This document shows positions 54,119 through 63,096 of a stretch of 64,000 nucleotides of DNA, piece by piece. The notes beneath the pieces were generated by a model. That model saw only the letters and a program-made list of their open reading frames with translations, was not told where the DNA came from and did no database searches. The translations under genes were made by a program, and so were the position numbers. Position 1 is the first letter of the stretch. Each line of letters opens with the position of its first letter. Origin of the DNA: UBA1952 sp965246765 (GTDB taxonomy: Bacteria > Bacteroidota > Bacteroidia > Chitinophagales > Chitinophagaceae); assembly GCA_965246765.1 (NCBI GenBank), contig CBDFFJ010000008.1, forward strand, positions 124,001 through 188,000, given 5' to 3'.

Positions 54119-55312
54119 CTATTGTGCAACACAAAATACCTGGCGAACCGTGCTGCCGTCCCTCCCGGTTGCGCTGAGGAGATAAATACCATCCTTCAGG
54201 CTGCGCGCATCTATGCAGCCGGCAGTAAGCGCGCCGCCGTTAAGCACAACCTTCCCGCTGAGGTCTCGTACCAGCCAGGCTGTAAAATCTCCCAGCTTCG
54301 CAGCAATATGAAGCATGCCATTCGTGGGATTTGGATAAACGTCCAGCCCGCCTCCCACCGACGTGCCGGATACGGATGCAGCAGTGCTATTCAGTACATA
54401 GCGTGTACGAACCGGAAAGTGGTCGCTCACTTTTGAATCATAGGCCGGCTCAATCCCTTTTACTAAGCTGCGCAACACCTCAGCGCTGCCGGGTACATAG
54501 AAGCGCGCCATCTCGTCTGATGCAATCACGTGGTCAATAAGGCTGCTGTAGCCGTCAATGGAGAACGCGCCTGCACGCGAGATGGGCAGTGTAAGCGCCT
54601 TATAATGCGCGCTGTCGTTAACCATATAGGCATAATTACTCTCCGGAAAGGCGGCACAGTTGGAGATGTCCAGATCGTCGTTAAAATCGCCCAGCAGCAC
54701 AAAAGGCGTATTGGCGTAGAACTTATCCAGCGTGTCTTTCAGCTCATGACACCCATCCACGCGCCGCGAGCAGCTGCCGGAATCTGAATAAGCCTTTGCA
54801 TGGATAATGATAAACGTCACCTGCCGCCATATATGGTCGCTTCCCAGCACTTCAGCCTTTACCTCGTAAGGAAAACGCCCGCTGGAAAAACTACTGTAGG
54901 CTGTAGGTGAAGACGCCAGCATTGCACGGGAGCTGATGTTGCGCACCACGCTCCTGCGATATACAAACGCAAGCTTCTGGGCACTGGCGTAGCCTGCAGA
55001 CGAAGCGGACGAGGCAAAGGAACCGAATTGAGCAACTGTGTAACCGAAGCCGCCGGGCAAAGCATTTACTACTGCGGCAAATGAGTCAACGTCCACCACT
55101 TCGCAGATGGCGTAGATGTCCGCATCTATAGCCGTCATCACATTGCGAACGCCCGCGACCTGAGTCGCCGGCTGGTGATGCGCGGGATCTCCAAAATATT
55201 CAATGTTCCAGTTGACTATCTGAAGGGTGTCTGCCGGCGCCGCATAGCACGCGCCGGCGAGCTTGAAAAGCGCGCCGGTTAAAAGCGCTAATACGGATAT
55301 ATAGAATCTCAA
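54119..55312 (-). CDS. Secreted endonuclease/exonuclease/phosphatase-family protein with T9SS tail
   Basis: A 397-residue protein: signal peptide ending near GACYA, an EEP-fold domain with IVNWNIEYFGDP, CEVVDVDSF, IIHAKAYSDS, LLGDFNDDLD and SDHFPVRTRY (typical N-E-H-D-H catalytic set), and a C-terminal T9SS type A sorting domain from LDVYPNPTNGML to the end. So a surface or extracellular DNase or phosphodiesterase is likely. Confidence 0.85.
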   Translation of the reverse strand: MRFYISVLALLTGALFKLAGACYAAPADTLQIVNWNIEYFGDPAHHQPATQVAGVRNVMTAIDADIYAICEVVDVDSFAAVVNALPGGFGYTVAQFGSFASSASSAGYASAQKLAFVYRRSVVRNISSRAMLASSPTAYSSFSSGRFPYEVKAEVLGSDHIWRQVTFIIIHAKAYSDSGSCSRRVDGCHELKDTLDKFYANTPFVLLGDFNDDLDISNCAAFPESNYAYMVNDSAHYKALTLPISRAGAFSIDGYSSLIDHVIASDEMARFYVPGSAEVLRSLVKGIEPAYDSKVSDHFPVRTRYVLNSTAASVSGTSVGGGLDVYPNPTNGMLHIAAKLGDFTAWLVRDLSGKVVLNGGALTAGCIDARSLKDGIYLLSATGRDGSTVRQVFCVAQ

Positions 55313-55322
55313 GACAAAAAAA

Positions 55323-55342
55323 CACCCCGCTTTCAGACGGGG
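55323..55342 (-). terminator. Rho-independent terminator downstream of the HU-like gene
   Basis: Hairpin ACCCCG / CGGGGT with an 8-base loop; on the minus strand it is followed by GTTTTTTTG. About 30 bases beyond the HU-like stop. Confidence 0.8.
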
Positions 55343-55371
55343 TATTAAAGAACGTAAAGGTAAGAGCTGAG

Positions 55372-55701
55372 CTAATCCTGCTCCGTCATTCCTCTGCCTG
55401 AATTCTGTTTTTCTTCGTTAAAAAGCTTGTCGCGCACAAGGTCGGCAAACTCTACAGATGGCTTGAATGCCGGGATCGTATGTTCCGGAATCTGAACGGC
55501 TGTATTCTGCCTGATGTTTCGCGCAGTTTTCGCCGCGCGGCGCTTAAGCATAAATGAGCCAAATCCGCGGACATGCACCGGCTCACCTCCCTCCAGCGAT
55601 GTTTTGACTTCTTTAAAGAAGGCCTCAACGGTTACCAGCACATCCACCTTGGGAACGCCGGTTTTTTCTGCAATGCGGTTAATAATGTCTGCTTTCGTCA
55701 T
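55372..55701 (-). CDS. HU/IHF-family DNA-binding protein
   Basis: A 109-residue histone-like protein from the ATG at 55701: MTKADIINRIAEKTGVPKVD, VEAFFKEVKTSLEGGEPVHV, RGFGSFMLKRRAAKTARN (DNA-binding arm start) and IPEHTIPAFKPSVEFADLV. A tail of about 18 residues (NEEKQNSGRGMTEQD) follows. The long upstream frame is not supported. Nucleoid-associated or architectural role. Confidence 0.9.
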   Translation of the reverse strand: MTKADIINRIAEKTGVPKVDVLVTVEAFFKEVKTSLEGGEPVHVRGFGSFMLKRRAAKTARNIRQNTAVQIPEHTIPAFKPSVEFADLVRDKLFNEEKQNSGRGMTEQD

Positions 55702-55945
55702 CGTATGTAATGGGTTGTTGAAGGTTTCGGAATTATCCGCAGTGGAAAGGCAAACGCTGAGACCAAGTCTTGCTAAAAAAATCATTCCAATAGTGCCTCC
55801 TGATGCGGCTTTGAATCGCGCATTGAGCACAAGTCAAAAGCTTTCAGACACATGCGAATAGACGCCCCATATTGGCAACCATAAGGAGCATGTCGGGAAG
55901 CCACAAACATTGCTTTAATTGCGTCGGTCAAAACCACAATGCAAA

Positions 55946-57859
55946 ATGGTCCATCCGTTTCAGATCAAGAGCTACGAGGAATACAACCTGGAATACAGCG
56001 CAAGCGTGGAAGATCCGGAAAAGTTTTGGAGCGGCGTGGCCGACGCCTTCAGCTGGAAAAAGCGCTGGGACAAAGTATCAGACTGGAATTTTACTGAGCC
56101 GCATGTGGAGTGGTTCACCGGCGCGAAGCTCAATATCACGGAGAACTGTCTGGACCGCCACCTTAGCAGCATTGGCGATAAGCCTGCCATTATCTGGGAA
56201 AGCAATAATCCCGCGGAAGCTTCCCGAACGTTTACTTATAGAGCTTTGACCGGCAGCGTGGCACAGTTCGCACATGTGCTTCGGAACAATGGCGTACGCA
56301 AAGGCGACCGCGTCTATATTTATATGGGTATGGTGCCAGAGCTTGCAGTTGCGATGCTGGCCTGCGCACGCATCGGCGCCATCCACTCCGTCATCTTCGG
56401 AGGATTTTCCGCTCAAAGCATCGCGGATAGATTACAGGATGCGACCGCAGAATTTATTGTGACTGCCGATGGCGCTTTCAGAGGCGCAAAGACTATTCCG
56501 CTGAAGCCCCTGATTGATGATGCGCTTGCACATTGCCCTTTCGTGAAGCGTGTTATTGTGCTTCAGCGTACCGGCGCACCGGTACGTATGCAGGTCGGCC
56601 GCGACGTGTGGTGGGAAGCGGAGACAGCAAAAGTAGCTGCGGCCGGCAGTCCGGAATTTCCGGCGGTGGTAATGGACGCCGAGGATCCCTTATTTATTCT
56701 ATACACATCGGGCTCTACCGGCAAGCCTAAAGGAGTGGTGCATACCTGCGCGGGATATATGGTGTGGAGCACTTACAGCTTCGTGAATGTATTTCAGACG
56801 CAGGCAGACGACGTCCACTTCTGCACAGCCGACATCGGCTGGATCACGGGCCATTCTTATATCCTGTACGGTCCGCTGTGCGCCGGCAGCACCAGCCTGA
56901 TGTTTGAGGGCATCCCAACCTGGCCGGACGCAGGGCGATTCTGGGATGTAGTTGACAAGCACAAGGCTACCATTTTATACACTTCACCTACCGCCATCCG
57001 CAGTCTTATGGCTTGCGGGTTGGCTCCTTTGGAAGGTAAAAATCTGGGCAGCCTGCGCGTGCTCGGCTCTGTGGGAGAGCCCATTAATGAAGAGGCCTGG
57101 CATTGGTTTCACGAACACATAGGCAAAGGGCGCTGCCCCCTTGTAGATACCTGGTGGCAAACCGAGACCGGCGGCATTATGATCTCCGGCCTCGCGGGCG
57201 TCACACCGGCAAAGCCCGGATTCGCTACGCTCCCGCTGCCGGGCGTGCAGCCGGTACTGATGGACGAAAAAGGCGCTGTTATGGAAGGCAATGGCGTAAG
57301 CGGCAACCTGTGCATCCGCGCGCCGTGGCCGGGCATTATCCGCACTACCTGGGGCGACCACGAGCGTTGCCGCAGCACATACTTTTCCAGTTACCCGGGG
57401 ATGTATTTTACGGGCGACGGCTGCCTGCGCGATGAGGAAGGCTTCTACCGGATCACCGGGCGTGTGGACGATGTGCTGAATGTGAGCGGGCACCGCATAG
57501 GCACCGCGGAAGTGGAGAATGCGCTGAACATGCACCCTGCGGTTGTAGAAAGCGCTGTCGTTGGCTTCCCGCATGAGCTGAAAGGCCAGGGTATTTACGC
57601 CTTTGTGGTGTGCGGTGAGGCGCAGAAGCCTGATGTGGCAACACGGCAGGAAATTATACAGACCGTATCTCAAATCATCGGGCCGATTGCGAAGCCGGAT
57701 AAGATCCAATTTGTGAGCGGCCTCCCAAAAACGCGAAGCGGGAAAATCATGCGGCGCATTCTGCGAAAGATTGCGGAGCGCGACGATGAGCACATCGGCG
57801 ACACGACCACGCTGCTGGAGCCCGCTATTGTTGATGAGATAAAAGCCGGCCGCCTGTAG
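55946..57859 (+). CDS. acs: Acetyl-CoA synthetase
   Basis: 637 residues from the ATG at 55946. Adenylate-forming enzyme converting acetate, ATP and CoA to acetyl-CoA. Visible motifs: GVRKGDRVYIYMGMVPELAV, the AMP-binding loop YTSGSTGKPKGVVH, DTWWQTETGG, GRVDDVLNVSGHRIGTAEVE and the C-terminal TRSGKIMRRILR with the regulatory acetylation Lys. W in TWWQTETG at the acyl pocket fits acetate specificity. Length is normal. Confidence 0.95.
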   Translation: MVHPFQIKSYEEYNLEYSASVEDPEKFWSGVADAFSWKKRWDKVSDWNFTEPHVEWFTGAKLNITENCLDRHLSSIGDKPAIIWESNNPAEASRTFTYRALTGSVAQFAHVLRNNGVRKGDRVYIYMGMVPELAVAMLACARIGAIHSVIFGGFSAQSIADRLQDATAEFIVTADGAFRGAKTIPLKPLIDDALAHCPFVKRVIVLQRTGAPVRMQVGRDVWWEAETAKVAAAGSPEFPAVVMDAEDPLFILYTSGSTGKPKGVVHTCAGYMVWSTYSFVNVFQTQADDVHFCTADIGWITGHSYILYGPLCAGSTSLMFEGIPTWPDAGRFWDVVDKHKATILYTSPTAIRSLMACGLAPLEGKNLGSLRVLGSVGEPINEEAWHWFHEHIGKGRCPLVDTWWQTETGGIMISGLAGVTPAKPGFATLPLPGVQPVLMDEKGAVMEGNGVSGNLCIRAPWPGIIRTTWGDHERCRSTYFSSYPGMYFTGDGCLRDEEGFYRITGRVDDVLNVSGHRIGTAEVENALNMHPAVVESAVVGFPHELKGQGIYAFVVCGEAQKPDVATRQEIIQTVSQIIGPIAKPDKIQFVSGLPKTRSGKIMRRILRKIAERDDEHIGDTTTLLEPAIVDEIKAGRL

Positions 57860-57882
57860 CAGGCTCTAAAGCGCGAATAGCG

Positions 57883-58923
57883 TCAGTATTTGCTGCGCCA
57901 ATGCAGACCGCTCTGTGTCGCTATCTGCTGCAGGGTGTCGGCAAGTATCCGGGAGTATCGCTCGGCGCCAATCCGGTTGAGGTGGCCGATGTTGGCGAAA
58001 AGGTGACTATCGCTGTCCAGCGGCAGAAACTGGTGCTCAATCATCGGGACGCCGGAGCGCGCCAGCCGGCTGCGATAGAATGCCATGATAGCCGGCGAGT
58101 TTTTGATAAGCCGGTAATTGTTGGCCCGGTATTCCGGAGCATAGATGCATACGAGGCGGATATTTTCCTTCCGGCAAATACCGATCAGCTCTTCAAAAGC
58201 AGCTTCAGCTATATGCGTGACCGGCAGGGCCGGGATAGACGCAGCATTCAGCTCGGCATTTGTTCCCGCAGAAAGCGTGTCATCCGTATTGCTTTTGAAG
58301 CCTTTGTAGTAATAATCGCCGGGCGCCATTTCTTTCTGCGAAAGCGCATTTTTGATTAGCACACCCTTGAAGTAATCGCCGTATTCTGTAATGCTCAGGA
58401 ATGGCAGCCAGTGGTATAGTTCCGTCTTCAGCCCATCCTCTTTCAGCGCGTCCGCAATAGCGGGATTCTCTGTAGATGTCAGGTAATAAGGATAGAAGCT
58501 GAAGTGCTTTTTTGCATTCAGCATGTGCAGATCTACAGCGGCAACCACCATCTGTGGCGGTTTGTGAACGGCGAGATAACCTTTAAGATTAGTAACGGCC
58601 TCTACGATGGTCGCCGCGTTCTGGCCCAGATTGAATGAATTACAGCCCATGACGCTGTCCAGCATCTTAGGATTTACTGTAGAGAGCATCCGTGAGGAGC
58701 CGAGGAGGAGCACGTCGTAGTCCGGCGTGTCTTTCAGAAATATCTGCTCATTCTTATTGAATGCGGTAAAATAGCTACGCATGTTGCTTAGCATCACACG
58801 GTGCAGCAGCAGCGTGCATGCCGTGGAGATCAACACTGTTGCGATTATTCTGAAGCCGATTCCTTTTGTCAATGTCTGCCGGTTAAAATTGAAAATATAT
58901 AAAGCTGTTTTGCTCAAACACAC
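57883..58923 (-). CDS. SGNH-hydrolase-like membrane-anchored protein (DltD/AlgJ-like role)
   Basis: Up to 346 residues. One N-terminal span (FRIIATVLISTACTLLLHRV) and a periplasmic domain with DVLLLGSSRMLSTVNP (block I Ser), NLGQNAATI (block II-like) and a late HLNRIGAERY. Such proteins finish acyl transfer in DltD- and AlgJ/AlgX-type systems. The GTG at 58923 overlaps the MBOAT gene by 41 bases; a TTG at 58872, ten bases after that gene's stop, is a good alternative start. Last gene of the five-gene operon. Confidence 0.7.
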   Translation of the reverse strand: MCLSKTALYIFNFNRQTLTKGIGFRIIATVLISTACTLLLHRVMLSNMRSYFTAFNKNEQIFLKDTPDYDVLLLGSSRMLSTVNPKMLDSVMGCNSFNLGQNAATIVEAVTNLKGYLAVHKPPQMVVAAVDLHMLNAKKHFSFYPYYLTSTENPAIADALKEDGLKTELYHWLPFLSITEYGDYFKGVLIKNALSQKEMAPGDYYYKGFKSNTDDTLSAGTNAELNAASIPALPVTHIAEAAFEELIGICRKENIRLVCIYAPEYRANNYRLIKNSPAIMAFYRSRLARSGVPMIEHQFLPLDSDSHLFANIGHLNRIGAERYSRILADTLQQIATQSGLHWRSKY

Positions 58924-60316
58924 CCAAAAAGAGAATCAGCACAATCAGCAGAGAGCAGAACAGCACATCAGTGCGCGGCTTGCGGTTCAGCTCCTTGAGC
59001 AAAGGCCCGGTAAAGCGCTCAACTACCAGCATCAGCAGAATCATGGCGCAGGAAATAGCCATAGAGGTGATGCCAAATTCGGCCCTCCCGGATAGCACTT
59101 TCGTTTGAAACGGCGTACTCGTGTTGAAGGTGAAAAGATTATGAAATAGCACAACGGCACTGTGAAAAGTGTTGGCGCGGAACAGCACCAGCAGGAACAT
59201 AAAAAAGCAAAACACGCAAAGGCCCGACATGATGCCGGACAAGCGTTGCGGAAGGCGCCTGAGCAGTTCCATCCTTTTTACGCGGGTGCTCAGCTCAAAT
59301 ATGATGACAATGCTTTGTATGATGCCGAAAAGGACAAAAGTCCAGGCCGCGCCGTGCCAGAAACCACTAATAGCGAAAGTTATAAATACGGAAAAGTAGA
59401 TGCCGAATTTCCCGCGACGCCTCAGCGTGCCGGCAAGTGAAGAAAAAAGGTAATCATTAAACCATGAAAAAAGCGATATGTGCCAGCGCCGCCACCATTC
59501 AGATACACTTTTTGAATGAAACGGACGGTTGAAATTCACCATAAGGTCAAAGCCGAGTGTCTTAGCCGCGCCAAGGGCAATATCAGAATATCCCGAGAAA
59601 TCGCAATACACCTGAATGAGGAAAAAGAACATAGCCAGCAACACATTCAGCCAGTGACTGTAAGTCGTATGATTGTCGTGCACAGCGTTCACGTAGGTAA
59701 GCACGCGGTCGGCGATAACCACTTTCTTGAAAAACCCCCAGAGCATGAGCCGGATTCCATCCCAGAAATGCTCCAAATTGAATTTGTGATGTATGCGAAA
59801 TTGCGGGAGCACGTTTTGCGGCCGCTCAATAGGCCCCGCAACCAGCTGCGGATAGAACATCACGTAGAGGGAGAAGATCCCGAAATGTCGCTCTGCCTTC
59901 ACCGTACCCCGGTATATCTCAAGCAGGTACGCCATTGTCTGAAAGGTGTGAAAAGACAAACCTATAGGCAGGATGATGCTGAGGTAAGGAAACTTCGGCC
60001 CTAAGTAATTTATATTTTCAATGAAAAAATTATAATACTTAAAAAAGATCAGGACACCCACATTCAGCGTTATGGTGCCTACTAAAAGCAAACGTTGCTT
60101 CTGCTCATCGTCACTCAGTTTTTCAAGCCAGATACCCGCAACATAGTCCACTGCAATTGTGCCAAACATTATTAAAATGTATATTGGCACGAAGGTCATG
60201 TAGAAATAGCAGCTTGCCGCCAACAGCAACACCCACCGCCAACGGTAGGGCAGGGCGTAATAGCAAGCCGTTACTACAATGAAAAAAATGACAAAGTCAA
60301 ATGAGTTAAACAGCAT
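58883..60316 (-). CDS. MBOAT-family O-acyltransferase (DltB/AlgI-like)
   Basis: A 477-residue polytopic membrane protein of about ten spans. Family blocks: LLPIGLSFHTFQTMAYLLEI-like segment, FYPQLVAGPIERPQNVLPQF, YCDFSGYSDIALGAAKTLGF, NFNRPFHSKSVSEWWRRWHI and the catalytic His in FAISGFWHGAAW (H321). It moves an acyl group across the membrane onto a polysaccharide or other polymer. Context with an AMP ligase and carrier protein fits a Dlt-like pathway. Confidence 0.9.
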   Translation of the reverse strand: MLFNSFDFVIFFIVVTACYYALPYRWRWVLLLAASCYFYMTFVPIYILIMFGTIAVDYVAGIWLEKLSDDEQKQRLLLVGTITLNVGVLIFFKYYNFFIENINYLGPKFPYLSIILPIGLSFHTFQTMAYLLEIYRGTVKAERHFGIFSLYVMFYPQLVAGPIERPQNVLPQFRIHHKFNLEHFWDGIRLMLWGFFKKVVIADRVLTYVNAVHDNHTTYSHWLNVLLAMFFFLIQVYCDFSGYSDIALGAAKTLGFDLMVNFNRPFHSKSVSEWWRRWHISLFSWFNDYLFSSLAGTLRRRGKFGIYFSVFITFAISGFWHGAAWTFVLFGIIQSIVIIFELSTRVKRMELLRRLPQRLSGIMSGLCVFCFFMFLLVLFRANTFHSAVVLFHNLFTFNTSTPFQTKVLSGRAEFGITSMAISCAMILLMLVVERFTGPLLKELNRKPRTDVLFCSLLIVLILFLGVFEQNSFIYFQF

Positions 60317-60393
60317 CGGGTATCGGTGTGCTTATCCGCACAGCCGGGCAGGCGGCAAAGCAGCGGTGGCGTTTTAAAGCTATAAAGCGGCAG

Positions 60394-60636
60394 CTATTTC
60401 TCGGAAAGCTTCGTATCAATTAAGGCAACCAGGGCGCCGACATTTTTCAGCTGGTTCAGCTCTTTCAGCTTAAAGCGGATGGAAAATTCCTTTTCAATCG
60501 CCGTGATGATCATCAGGTGAGAAAGGGAATCCCAGCCGTCAATCTCGCCGGCGGTGATGGTCGGGGTCATTTCAAAGTCTGAATGGCCCAGGGTTTTAGC
60601 TATTACTCCCGCTACCCGTGTCTCAATAGGCGTCAT
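60394..60636 (-). CDS. Acyl/peptidyl carrier protein
   Basis: An 80-residue carrier with the phosphopantetheine site GWDSLSHL (S37). Acidic, helical, normal length. It lies 2 bases after the GNAT gene and 77 bases before the MBOAT gene; it probably takes the acyl or aminoacyl unit from the AMP ligase, like DltC. Confidence 0.9.
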   Translation of the reverse strand: MTPIETRVAGVIAKTLGHSDFEMTPTITAGEIDGWDSLSHLMIITAIEKEFSIRFKLKELNQLKNVGALVALIDTKLSEK

Positions 60637-60638
60637 GA

Positions 60639-61292
60639 TTATATTGGTTTTTCAATTAACACTTTACTCTTGTTAGGCAGCAGCGTTTCCACCTTCGGGT
60701 TGGCGGATGTATAGATTTTGATTTGCACAAATCCGTTTTTGCTGTGGGCGTGTAGCGCCGCCTCGTTATGCACAAATACCTGGCCCTGAATTTTTCGCGC
60801 CAGCGGGTGATTCGCATGCGCGTTCGCGACATGAAAATCCGTAAGCCGTTTTACCATCCCCTTTCCCCGGAATTGCTCACCGACGATCATATTCTCAAAC
60901 TGATAGCTGCCCGGCTCGCGCTTTATCAGCGTATCGGCCACGACAGCGGCATTGCTGCGAAGCGTGTCAAAGCTCTCACGGGGAAAATAATAGCCGACCA
61001 GATTTGCCTTAATGATGCTGGAAGGCCGCTCAAGATCGTCATACCAGCCACCGAGGGCCGCTCCCGCCACACCGTTTTGCTCTGCAACAACGTAGCTGCT
61101 CAACGAAAACTCACAGCCCGGCTCTTCTTCTTCCAGAATCTGAACGAGACATTCCCGCACTACTTCCTCTGTAATGCCAAACATGGTAGCTAAAGGCAGA
61201 ATGTCCGTACCGCTCTTTTCAGAAGCAATAATTGTCTCAACGATAAGCGGAATATCGGCAAGCGTGGCCCAACGAAGCTGAATATCTTCCAT
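60639..61292 (-). CDS. GNAT-family N-acetyltransferase
   Basis: A 217-residue protein with the GNAT acetyl-CoA binding pattern MIVGEQFRGKGMVKRL and a late VHNEAALHAHSKNGF. It starts in a TAATG junction with the AMP ligase gene. A GNAT is not part of the standard Dlt set, so it may modify the loaded unit (inference). Confidence 0.8.
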   Translation of the reverse strand: MEDIQLRWATLADIPLIVETIIASEKSGTDILPLATMFGITEEVVRECLVQILEEEEPGCEFSLSSYVVAEQNGVAGAALGGWYDDLERPSSIIKANLVGYYFPRESFDTLRSNAAVVADTLIKREPGSYQFENMIVGEQFRGKGMVKRLTDFHVANAHANHPLARKIQGQVFVHNEAALHAHSKNGFVQIKIYTSANPKVETLLPNKSKVLIEKPI

Positions 61293-62785
61293 TATTTTTT
61301 TGCGAAAAGCGTTGTGATTTTCTTTCTGTCCACCTTTCCTGCCGCGCTCAGGGGGAAATGCGGCTCAAATATCACTTTAGTAGGAATCATGTAGGCAGGC
61401 AGCTTGCCTTTCAGGTAAGTATTCAACGACTTTACACTAATCTCGCCGCCCTCTATGGCAAGGCCGATTTCCGTATTGCCGATCTCGTTGACGAAGGCAA
61501 CCGCTACAAGATTGGTATTCGCGCAGGCGGCCTTGCAGTAGTGCTCTATTTCAGAAAGCTCCACGCGAAAACCTTGGATTTTCGCCTGAAAATCAATGCG
61601 TCCGCTGTAGTATATCTCGCCGTCTGTATCCATCCGGCACAGATCGCCGCTTTTGTAAAAGCGAGTCAGCGTACCTTCGTATTCCTTTTCAAAAAATGCC
61701 TCGTTATTCAGTTCCGCGGCATTCCAGTAGCCAGATGTAAGCTGCGGTCCGCCGAGGCACATCTGCCCCGCCTCGCCGGCAGGAAGCAGATTCTGCTCTT
61801 CGTCAATAATGATGATTTTATTGCCCTGCATGGGCGCGCCAATGGAGAGAATGCCGTTGTAAGTCTTGGAATGGCCGTCTCTGCGCATTGTATATGCGGT
61901 GCAGATAATTGTATTCTCCGTTGGCCCGTATGCATTCATGATGGTCGCGTTGGGCACACACCGGCTCCATTCCTCCGTTACATCCATAACCAGCGCCTCG
62001 CCGGCAAACAGGTTAATGCGCAGGTAGGGCAGGAAGATTTCCCAGAAATAAGGCCGGAGGTAATTCAGAATAGAAGGTACCATGAAGGCCACTGTAATCT
62101 TCTGCTCATCCAGCAATTGATAAACGTACTGGTACTTTATTTCAGTCCTTGGTATCGGGTACAGGCAAGCTCCGGCGGAGAAACACAGCAGGTAAGACAT
62201 TACAGACATGTCAAACGTCATGTTGAACATTTGCAGACAGCGGTCATTTTCATCTATATCCAGATCCAGGCGCTCGCAGGCGACTATAAACGCTTCCAGG
62301 TTAGAAAGTAACACAGGCACGCCTTTAGGCCGGCCTGTAGTGCCTGATGTAAACAGAATATACATCAACGCATCATCAGACAACGGAACCGGAGGCTCCG
62401 ACCTTACTTCACTGTGAAACGCTGCATCCGTGTGGATATGAATGAACCCTTCATAAGGAAGCGCCTGCTCCGCGGATAATATAGTTGTGAAGCCAGCTTG
62501 ACTGATAATATCAAGATTTCGTTCGGCAGGTGCTGCTGGGTTGAGCGGTACATACGCGCGTCCTTCAAACCAGAGCGCTATGATGCTGGCATAGCAGGGC
62601 AGGTCGTCTGTGATCCATAAGCCGAATATTTGCTGATTATGGAACGCTTCTTCACGAATCTGCGCCCTGATCCCATTGATTTTTTGGAGAAAAGTGGAAT
62701 AAGTAAATGCTTTTCCCTCTGAAAAAACAGCATTTTTCTGACCAGCCTCAACAAACGTATTATAAAGCCGCGTAACTAAATTCAT
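61292..62785 (-). CDS. AMP-binding adenylation enzyme (DltA-like)
   Basis: A 497-residue adenylate-forming enzyme: core A3 LFTSGTTGRPKGVPV, A5 NAYGPTENTIICTAY, A7 YKSGDLCRMD, A8 GRIDFQAKIQGFRVELSEIE and A10 FPLSAAGKVDRKK. Overall style fits DltA and small amino-acid or acyl adenylation enzymes of NRPS type. First gene of the operon; loads the carrier protein at 60394-60636. The exact substrate is not readable. Confidence 0.85.
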   Translation of the reverse strand: MNLVTRLYNTFVEAGQKNAVFSEGKAFTYSTFLQKINGIRAQIREEAFHNQQIFGLWITDDLPCYASIIALWFEGRAYVPLNPAAPAERNLDIISQAGFTTILSAEQALPYEGFIHIHTDAAFHSEVRSEPPVPLSDDALMYILFTSGTTGRPKGVPVLLSNLEAFIVACERLDLDIDENDRCLQMFNMTFDMSVMSYLLCFSAGACLYPIPRTEIKYQYVYQLLDEQKITVAFMVPSILNYLRPYFWEIFLPYLRINLFAGEALVMDVTEEWSRCVPNATIMNAYGPTENTIICTAYTMRRDGHSKTYNGILSIGAPMQGNKIIIIDEEQNLLPAGEAGQMCLGGPQLTSGYWNAAELNNEAFFEKEYEGTLTRFYKSGDLCRMDTDGEIYYSGRIDFQAKIQGFRVELSEIEHYCKAACANTNLVAVAFVNEIGNTEIGLAIEGGEISVKSLNTYLKGKLPAYMIPTKVIFEPHFPLSAAGKVDRKKITTLFAKK

Positions 62786-63044
62786 ATGAACAATTCTGCC
62801 TTCCTGTATTCGCCGCGAAAGTACGTCCTTGGCAATCTACAAGCCAAAGAAATTCAGCTTTTTAAAGCGGAATAGTGTTAAATCGCAGATTCGTCCTTAA
62901 ACAGTGTAAGTTTCAGATTAGGAGCCCTGCCGTAACGAACGTTTACAAATTCCGGAGAAATAAAAGCAACATTTGAATATATATTAAAATGTATAAAATA
63001 TAGCTGTTAAAGACGTATTCTGCCAACGCCATTAAGATAAAAAA
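62786..63044. other. Intergenic region upstream of the Dlt-like operon
   Basis: About 260 A+T-rich bases between the T9SS cargo gene's terminator and the AMP ligase start. The promoter of the operon must lie here but I cannot place it with confidence. Confidence 0.35.
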
Positions 63045-63073
63045 AGGGTTGCAATGACACGCACTGCAACCCT
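63045..63073 (-). terminator. Rho-independent terminator of the T9SS cargo gene at the right edge
   Basis: Perfect 9-bp stem AGGGTTGCA / TGCAACCCT with an 11-base loop, followed on the minus strand by TTTTTTT. 24 bases beyond the stop of the gene at 63097. Confidence 0.85.
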
Positions 63074-63096
63074 CATTCTTAAGAAAGGCTGAGCCC

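Noticed and set aside
61358..62311. Open frame of 317 codons on the plus strand
   Set aside because: Antisense to the adenylation enzyme gene; sequence looks random.
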